Of a DNA stretch of 5,034 bases, positions 1-5,034 are shown one piece after another. Each line of letters starts with the position of its first letter. Within the stretch, counting starts at the first letter, position 1. Both the position numbers and the translations under genes were made by a program. This stretch comes from an uncultured Chlorobiaceae bacterium (GTDB taxonomy: Bacteria; Bacteroidota; Chlorobiia; Chlorobiales; Chlorobiaceae). The notes beneath the pieces are model-generated. The model saw only the letters and a list, made by a program, of their open reading frames with translations. It did not search any database and was not told where the DNA came from. The stretch covers positions 1 through 5,034 of the forward strand of contig CAILXE010000173.1 of the NCBI GenBank assembly GCA_903838095.1. Reading direction: 5' to 3'.

Positions 1-17
1 GGTTGTACGGCTTGCAT
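1..17 (-). CDS. Start of a divergent gene, product unknown (partial)
   Basis: Read on the minus strand, an ATG at 17-15 opens a frame that runs off the left edge after five codons (Met-Gln-Ala-Val-Gln). It is preceded by a strong Shine-Dalgarno core (AAGGAG, complement of 25-30) with seven bases between GGAG and the ATG. This spacing is ideal and is the best ribosome-binding site in the window. The promoter-like bases further upstream point the same way. Nothing can be said about function from five residues. The gene would be transcribed away from eno and share its intergenic region. It could be a chance match, so confidence is moderate. Confidence 0.42.
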
Positions 18-24
18 GGCGGGG

Positions 25-30
25 CTCCTT
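25..30 (-). promoter_or_regulatory. Shine-Dalgarno site of the divergent gene
   Basis: The minus strand reads AAGGAG here, after a run of A, and lies seven bases upstream of the ATG at 17-15. It is the main argument that the left edge holds a real gene start. Confidence 0.45.
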
Positions 31-44
31 TTTTGACTGATAAC

Positions 45-53
45 AAAATAGCA
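45..53 (-). promoter_or_regulatory. Possible extended -10 promoter of the divergent gene
   Basis: The minus strand reads TGCTATTTT, which fits an extended -10 element (TG, one base, then TATTTT). Transcription would start near position 38 and give a leader of about 20 bases containing the AAGGAG site. I see no good -35 box at the standard distance. The call rests on the TGn motif and its position relative to the gene start, and it is only a candidate. Confidence 0.28.
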
Positions 54-66
54 GGCGTTTAAGAAA

Positions 67-111
67 ACAGCATCGCAAATAATAAACAAAAAAAGCCTTA
101 TTTGCTGCTGT
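67..111. repeat. Interrupted inverted repeat between divergent genes
   Basis: The left arm is ACAGCA (67-72), two unpaired bases (73-74), then GCAAATAA (75-82). The right arm is TTATTTGC (98-105) followed directly by TGCTGT (106-111). All 14 arm bases pair exactly, with a 2-base bulge on the left side and a 15-base A-rich loop (83-97). No T-run follows on the plus strand. On the minus strand the T-run lies inside the loop, so this does not read as an intrinsic terminator. It sits between the putative divergent start and eno, upstream of both candidate -10 boxes. An operator for a dimeric regulator is the simplest reading; a structured leader RNA is possible if transcription starts further upstream. 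Confidence 0.6.
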
Positions 112-141
112 GACAACAATGAAAAGGTCAGGAAAAAAAGA

Positions 142-147
142 TATATT
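142..147 (+). promoter_or_regulatory. Possible -10 box of eno
   Basis: TATATT lies in the AT-rich stretch before eno and matches the -10 consensus in five of six bases. No convincing -35 hexamer stands 16-18 bases upstream. A start near 154 would leave a leader of roughly 75 bases. In AT-rich DNA such a box is common by chance. Confidence 0.25.
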
Positions 148-216
148 TTCAACTCATATTCATGAGAAATTATCAGGAAGACTCCTTTGTGGCAAAAAAA
201 CAAGTAACAACCATAA

Positions 217-1542
<1,326 letters not shown>

Positions 1543-1553
1543 TCAGAAGCTTT

Positions 1554-1590
1554 GCAGAGAACCCTTGTCTGAATGGCAAGGGTTCTTTGT
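1554..1590 (+). terminator. eno: Intrinsic terminator after eno
   Basis: A perfect 10-base inverted repeat, AGAACCCTTG (1558-1567) and CAAGGGTTCT (1577-1586), encloses a 9-base loop. The stem extends outward through a G-U, A-U, C-G and G-U pair to 1554/1590. It begins 12 bases after the eno stop. The T-rich tail is short and interrupted (TTTGTGCGTTTC), so termination may be incomplete. There is no A-run on the left side, so it should act only on plus-strand transcripts. Confidence 0.75.
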
Positions 1591-1635
1591 GCGTTTCACC
1601 CCTGCAGCGATTCCAGCACGACCAGGCAAATAAAA

Positions 1636-1956
1636 GTGTTTAAAGGCGTGAAAAAGATATTCAATACCATTTGGCATTATAGTCGTTCGCACCCTAAAAA
1701 AATTCTTTTTTGGGTTTTTCTGCTTTATTTCATTGTCTGGTTTTTTTTTGATGATTACGGTATTGTGAAAAGAATTCGCATGGAGGTTGAACACAGGATG
1801 CTTCTTGAAAGGCAGAAAACCGAGCAACAAAAGATTATTGAAAACGAATTGCGGATCCGGCATGCCCGGGATCCTGACAGCATCGAAAAAGCGGCGCGGG
1901 AGAGGTATAATTTCCGCAGACCCGATGAAACACTTTTTATCATCAGAGAGAAATAG
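1636..1956 (+). CDS. FtsB/DivIC-type septum formation initiator protein
   Basis: Small bitopic membrane protein of the divisome. FtsB and DivIC form a complex with FtsL and FtsQ/DivIB that activates septal wall synthesis. From GTG 1636 the product has 106 residues (E. coli FtsB has 103). It has a short basic cytoplasmic tail (1-22, KK and RS..KK), one very aromatic membrane segment (about 23-38), and a charged helical stretch likely to form a coiled coil (about 44-75). It ends in the family motif around D79-F101, with IEKAARERYNF and a later PDETLF. GTG 1636 has a weak AGG ten bases upstream; GTG 1648 is an alternative. The frame also opens at ATG 1573, but that codon lies in the eno terminator loop and would add an atypical N-terminus. 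The neighbour eno supports the call, since eno-ftsB is a known pairing. ispG starts 28 bases downstream. Confidence 0.85.
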   Translation: MFKGVKKIFNTIWHYSRSHPKKILFWVFLLYFIVWFFFDDYGIVKRIRMEVEHRMLLERQKTEQQKIIENELRIRHARDPDSIEKAARERYNFRRPDETLFIIREK

Positions 1957-1984
1957 ATTTTTTATTCAACCCTTGGACAAGCCA

Positions 1985-4036
1985 ATGTATCAGTATCGTC
2001 GCCGTGTTACCCGTGAAGTCGCTTTTGGAACCATCGCTCTTGGAGGATATCAGCCGATCAGGGTAGAGTCCATGACCAATACCCATACCATGGATACCGC
2101 TGCAACGGTTGAGCAGTGCAGAAGGTTGTATGAGGCAGGCTGCGAAATTATCCGACTGACGGTGCCGACCGAGAAAGATGCTGAAAATCTCGGCAATATA
2201 AGGGAGCAGCTTCGTCGCGACAAGATTGATACTCCACTTGTTGCGGATATTCATTTTTCAGCTCGCGCTGCCCTCAAGGCGGTTGAATTTGTTGAAAATA
2301 TTCGCATTAATCCAGGGAACTATGCGACCAGCCAAAAATTTTCAACGAACGAGTATACCGAAGAGGAATACCTGAAGGAAATTGAACATGTTCGCCAGGA
2401 ATTTGTGCCTTTGGTAGAAAAAGCCCGCCAGTACGGCGTTTCGATGAGAATAGGCACAAATCATGGCTCTTTGTCTGACAGGATTGTCAGCCGTTACGGG
2501 AACTCTCCGGAAGGTATGGTTGAAGCAGCGCTTGAATTTGCCCGGTTCTGTGAAGAGCTTGGCTATTATGAGATTCTTTTTTCGATGAAGTCTTCCAATG
2601 TCCGGGTAATGATTCAGTCATACCGGCTTCTTGTGCAAAAGGCTGACGCAGAGCTTCATTATGCGTATCCTCTTCATCTTGGTGTCACCGAGGCTGGAGA
2701 CGGTGATGAAGGTCGTGTCAAGTCGGCCATGGGTATTGGCGCGCTTCTTGAAGATGGACTTGGTGATACCATAAGGGTCTCATTGACCGAAGATCCGGTT
2801 AATGAAGTTCCTGTAGGGTTTGCTATTGTCAAAAAGTACAATGACTTTCATCTTGTCAACGGTGACAGGGGGCATGTTCCGCTGAGGCATGTCATTGAGA
2901 GCCGAAACAAGCTGGCCATTCATACCCCGATTTCAGATGAGCAGCCACCGTTTAATCCGTTCAGTTATCAACGCAGAGTCTCCAGCCAGCTCTTGCTTGC
3001 AGGAATGGCGATTGGTGGAGATACTGTGCCGAGGGTGGAGACGGAGGTGCATGCCTTGCTTTCGGATCGTGATGCTGTCTTTGCGGAAATAGTTAAAAGG
3101 CTTGCACCTGAAAAACCTCAGGATGCCATTCGTTCCGAGTTTGTCTCCGTTCGTGTCAACAGTGAGGAGGATCTTCAGGCGCTTGATGAACTCCTTGGGA
3201 GGCTGGGGGAGATGGCTCATGTTGTTGTGGCATCAACAAGCGATTTTGTACTCTTTTCCCGTTTACTCAACACCGTCTCAAAAGTTCGATTTGATATTAT
3301 TGAAGGTGAGAGGTTTGAAAACGACTTTTTTCAGCTTCTCGACAATGAACGACGCGCAGTAGTCGAGTTATGCTTTCTTCATGAAGAATCAGGGGACGCT
3401 GTTCCTGCAAGAGTGCTTGCCCATCTTGCTGAAAAGCTCAGCAAACGGAAAACGCATCGACTTCTGTTTTCAGTATTGTCCAATCATGTTGTTTTTGTCT
3501 ATCGACGCCTTGTGCAGGCGTTTACAAGTCGCTCTCTTGATTATCCTCTTCTTGTTCGCTTCAGGGGAGATGCTGCTGATCGGCTTGAAACGCTCATCAT
3601 GAGTTCAGTGCAGACGGGGGCTCTTTTTTGTGATGGTATCGGTGATATGCTCTCACTTCATACGGCATTATCTCCTGATGATGAAGTGCATCTGGCATTC
3701 AATATCCTGCAGGGAGCAAGAATCAGGATGTCGAAGACAGAATTTATCTCCTGTCCAGGTTGCGGGAGAACATACTTTGATCTTGAAGCGGCAGTTGCGT
3801 CAATCAAACAGAGGATGGGTCACCTCAAGGGGCTGAAGATCGGCGTTATGGGCTGTATCGTTAACGGTCCGGGCGAAATGGCTGATGCTGATTTTGGCTA
3901 TGTCGGCGCAGGCAAAAATCGCATCAGTCTTTATGTCGGCAAGGAGTGTGTCGAAGAAAATATTACAGAACTTCATGCCGTCGAGAGACTGATCTCACTG
4001 ATAAGAGAGCAGGGCAAATGGATTGATCCTGTATGA
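1985..4036 (+). CDS. ispG: 4-hydroxy-3-methylbut-2-enyl diphosphate synthase, long three-domain form
   Basis: Penultimate enzyme of the MEP isoprenoid pathway. It reductively opens the cyclic diphosphate MEcPP to HMBPP with electrons from ferredoxin or flavodoxin through a [4Fe-4S] cluster. From ATG 1985 the product has 683 residues (E. coli IspG has 372). The N-terminal TIM barrel (about 1-285) carries ESMTNT, VADIHF, IRINPGN and DTIRVSLTEDP. A large insertion (about 290-560) follows, as in the plant, chlamydial and Bacteroidetes/Chlorobi type. The C-terminal cluster domain has CPGC (Cys590, Cys593), then GCIVNGPGE with Cys624 and Glu631. These match E. coli Cys270, Cys273, Cys305 and Glu312 in order and nearly in spacing. 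ATG 1985 gives the usual start just before the barrel. An in-frame ATG at 1925 and TTG at 1973 are less likely; the former would overlap the ftsB-like gene by 32 bases. A weak GGA lies seven bases before ATG 1985. It is probably co-transcribed with its neighbours. Confidence 0.96.
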   Translation: MYQYRRRVTREVAFGTIALGGYQPIRVESMTNTHTMDTAATVEQCRRLYEAGCEIIRLTVPTEKDAENLGNIREQLRRDKIDTPLVADIHFSARAALKAVEFVENIRINPGNYATSQKFSTNEYTEEEYLKEIEHVRQEFVPLVEKARQYGVSMRIGTNHGSLSDRIVSRYGNSPEGMVEAALEFARFCEELGYYEILFSMKSSNVRVMIQSYRLLVQKADAELHYAYPLHLGVTEAGDGDEGRVKSAMGIGALLEDGLGDTIRVSLTEDPVNEVPVGFAIVKKYNDFHLVNGDRGHVPLRHVIESRNKLAIHTPISDEQPPFNPFSYQRRVSSQLLLAGMAIGGDTVPRVETEVHALLSDRDAVFAEIVKRLAPEKPQDAIRSEFVSVRVNSEEDLQALDELLGRLGEMAHVVVASTSDFVLFSRLLNTVSKVRFDIIEGERFENDFFQLLDNERRAVVELCFLHEESGDAVPARVLAHLAEKLSKRKTHRLLFSVLSNHVVFVYRRLVQAFTSRSLDYPLLVRFRGDAADRLETLIMSSVQTGALFCDGIGDMLSLHTALSPDDEVHLAFNILQGARIRMSKTEFISCPGCGRTYFDLEAAVASIKQRMGHLKGLKIGVMGCIVNGPGEMADADFGYVGAGKNRISLYVGKECVEENITELHAVERLISLIREQGKWIDPV

Positions 4037-4809
4037 TGTTTACCCTGATCACGGGAGCATCCATGGGTATAGGAGCTGCTTTTGCCCGTGAATTTGCTGG
4101 CCGAGGGCATCATCTTGTGCTTGTGGCCCGTTCGGGTGACAAATTGGAAGATTTGGCACAAGAGCTTCGACAGAAAAGTGGGATAGAGGTTGCAATCTGT
4201 GTTGAGGATCTCAGTGATGCAGAAAGTCCTGCCAGGGTGTATGAATTCTGCCGCAGATTGCATGGGAAAGTAGATTTTCTTGTTAATTGTGCTGGATTGT
4301 CTCATGCAGGCGACTTTGACGAAATCCCGCTTTCCCGGCTCGAAGAGATTATGATGGTTAATATGATGGCTATGGCCCGTCTTACCCGTCTCATCTTGCC
4401 TGATATGGTTGAGAGGAAAAAAGGGACCATTATTAATATTGCCTCAATCGGTGGAATGCAGGGCGTGCCTGGTCTGGGTCTCTATTCGGCCACAAAATCA
4501 TTTGTGATGACGCTCAGTGAGGCGCTCTATGTGGAATTGAAAGACAAGGGTGTCAAGGTTTTTGCAGTTTGTCCGGGTTTTGTTGATACGGGCTTTTTTG
4601 CGCGGGCCGGCCACAATAAAGCGAACCTTCGTCTGCCGATGTCAGGAGTTGATGTGGTTGTCAAGGCGGCCCTGAAAGGGCTGAAGAAAAACAGTATCTG
4701 GGTATTTCCAACGCTGATTGACAAGGTTCTGGCGTTTTCACAGAGAGCTGTTTCAAGGAAAACGGTAGTACGTCTTGCCGGATATTTTGCTGCTGTAAAA
4801 GATGACTGA
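4033..4809 (+). CDS. Short-chain dehydrogenase/reductase, substrate unknown
   Basis: Classical SDR of 258 residues with a Rossmann fold. The cofactor loop is TGASMGIG (7-14). Arg33 at the end of the second strand (LVARS) suggests NADP(H) rather than NAD(H). NCAG (85-88) stabilises the fold. The catalytic set Asn110, Ser138, Tyr151 and Lys155 (YSATK) is complete, followed by the PGFVDT segment (181-186). The tail (about 222-258, with VFPTLIDKVLAF and a basic stretch) resembles the DltE-like SDR group (COG0300), in which a hydrophobic/basic C-terminus is common. The start codon overlaps the ispG stop (ATGA at 4033-4036), so translation is probably coupled. A second ATG at 4036 would remove one Met. 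The position suggests, but does not show, a role in isoprenoid, lipid or pigment metabolism. No hairpin terminator follows its stop. Confidence 0.93.
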   Translation: MMFTLITGASMGIGAAFAREFAGRGHHLVLVARSGDKLEDLAQELRQKSGIEVAICVEDLSDAESPARVYEFCRRLHGKVDFLVNCAGLSHAGDFDEIPLSRLEEIMMVNMMAMARLTRLILPDMVERKKGTIINIASIGGMQGVPGLGLYSATKSFVMTLSEALYVELKDKGVKVFAVCPGFVDTGFFARAGHNKANLRLPMSGVDVVVKAALKGLKKNSIWVFPTLIDKVLAFSQRAVSRKTVVRLAGYFAAVKDD

Positions 4810-4827
4810 TGAATTAATCTTTTTTCC

Positions 4828-4856
4828 TTTGTATTTTGAAAACCTCTCATTATATT
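4828..4856 (+). promoter_or_regulatory. Probable promoter of the tRNA operon
   Basis: In the 81-base gap between the SDR stop and tRNA-Thr, TATATT (4851-4856) is a good -10 box. The hexamer 17 bases upstream, TTTGTA (4828-4833), is a poor -35. The bases after the -10 box (ACCAGCCC) are GC-rich, like the discriminators of growth-rate controlled stable-RNA promoters. Transcription would start near 4863. No terminator hairpin separates the SDR from the tRNAs, only a T-run at 4820-4826, so read-through from the upstream genes is also possible. Confidence 0.42.
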
Positions 4857-4890
4857 ACCAGCCCTGTTTTTTGAGTTGTAAATGCGGGCT

Positions 4891-4963
4891 GCTGGTGTAG
4901 CTCAATTGGTAGAGCAGCTGATTTGTAATCAGCAGGTTGCGGGTTCGAGTCCCATCACCAGCT
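4891..4963 (+). tRNA. tRNA-Thr (anticodon UGU)
   Basis: A complete cloverleaf of 73 bases. The acceptor stem GCTGGTG (4891-4897) pairs with CACCAGC (4956-4962), and U4963 is the discriminator base. The D-stem is GCTC (4900-4903) with GAGC (4912-4915). The anticodon stem is GCTGA (4917-4921) with TCAGC (4929-4933), and the loop TTTGTAA places anticodon TGT at 4924-4926. This reads ACA and probably other Thr codons by wobble. The T-loop is the standard TTCGAGT (4944-4950). The T-stem has one C-A mismatch (4940/4954) and one G-U pair (4939/4955). The 3' CCA is not encoded (CAA follows the discriminator), so it must be added enzymatically. Confidence 0.95.
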
Positions 4964-4974
4964 CAAAATGTAAC

Positions 4975-5034
4975 GGGTAGGTAGCGAAGTGGTTAAACGC
5001 AACAGACTGTAAATCTGTCGACTCTGTCTTCGGA
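4975..5034 (+). tRNA. tRNA-Tyr (anticodon GUA), 3' part beyond the window
   Basis: The 5' acceptor strand is GGGTAGG (4975-4981), followed by TA at positions 8-9. The 3-base-pair D-stem GCG (4984-4986)/CGC (4998-5000) encloses a loop with the conserved GG. The anticodon stem is ACAGA (5002-5006) with TCTGT (5014-5018), and the loop CTGTAAA carries anticodon GTA at 5009-5011. The bases after 5018 open a long variable arm, as expected for a bacterial class II tRNA-Tyr. The window ends inside this arm, so the T-arm and 3' acceptor strand are not seen. Only 11 bases separate it from tRNA-Thr, so the two are almost certainly cut from one precursor. Confidence 0.93.

Noticed and set aside
175..186. 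Small inverted repeat AGGA/TCCT in the eno leader
   Set aside because: Four base pairs with a four-base loop are expected by chance and there is nothing else to support it.
1543..1863. Minus-strand open frame opposite the ftsB-like gene
   Set aside because: The plus strand here encodes a protein with the expected membrane, coiled-coil and C-terminal family features. The minus frame shows only Lys/Phe-rich sequence that mirrors T/A tracts.
1925..1984. Upstream ATG (1925) as the start of ispG
   Set aside because: It would overlap the ftsB-like gene by 32 bases, has no well-placed ribosome-binding site, and adds residues not needed by the family. ATG 1985 starts just before the barrel. I cannot fully exclude it.
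2933..3220. Minus-strand open frame inside ispG
   Set aside because: It overlaps the continuous ispG frame and has no ribosome-binding site or recognisable domain.
4811..4830. T-rich stretch after the SDR as an intrinsic terminator
   Set aside because: No GC-rich hairpin precedes the T-run, so it does not meet the pattern of an intrinsic terminator.
4527..4850. Minus-strand open frame over the SDR 3' end
   Set aside because: It is antisense to conserved SDR coding sequence and shows no family motif, so it is a shadow.

Overview
The window looks like a piece of a green sulfur bacterium chromosome (Chlorobi/Chlorobiota, of the Chlorobium, Pelodictyon or Prosthecochloris kind). This is an inference from my memory of protein families, not from a search. 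It rests on the near-familiar wording of the enolase, an IspG with the long central insertion typical of the Bacteroidetes/Chlorobi, chlamydial and plant type, and a tRNA-Thr/tRNA-Tyr pair at the right end, which in this group often leads into the tuf region. Base composition and codon use look even across the window. I see no sign of mobile DNA, CRISPR or recent transfer.

Layout. Bases 1-17 appear to hold the first five codons of a divergent minus-strand gene with a good ribosome-binding site. Bases 18-228 are an AT-rich divergent intergenic region. It holds a striking interrupted inverted repeat (67-111) and weak promoter-like boxes on both strands. Enolase (eno, 229-1542, +) follows and ends in a clear stem-loop terminator (1554-1590). 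A three-gene plus-strand cluster comes next: a small FtsB/DivIC-type membrane division protein (about 1636-1956), the long-form IspG (1985-4036), and a short-chain dehydrogenase/reductase (4033-4809) whose start codon overlaps the ispG stop. A short spacer with a probable promoter leads to tRNA-Thr(UGU) (4891-4963) and the 5' part of tRNA-Tyr(GUA) (4975 to the window end).

How the parts fit together. Enolase supplies phosphoenolpyruvate in central carbon metabolism. IspG carries out the penultimate step of the MEP isoprenoid pathway, which in a phototroph supplies quinones, carotenoids and chlorophyll tails. The FtsB-like protein belongs to cell division. The order eno - ftsB-like - isp gene echoes the eno-ftsB-ispD-ispF order of many Proteobacteria, though with a different MEP enzyme. 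The SDR is coupled to ispG by translation, but its substrate cannot be told from sequence.

Most of the window is ordinary housekeeping DNA, and I found no convincing undescribed system. The points most worth a second look are the dyad between the divergent starts, a T9 tract in the ftsB-like gene where any one-base slip truncates the protein, the ispG-SDR coupling, and a C-A mismatch in the tRNA-Thr T-stem.
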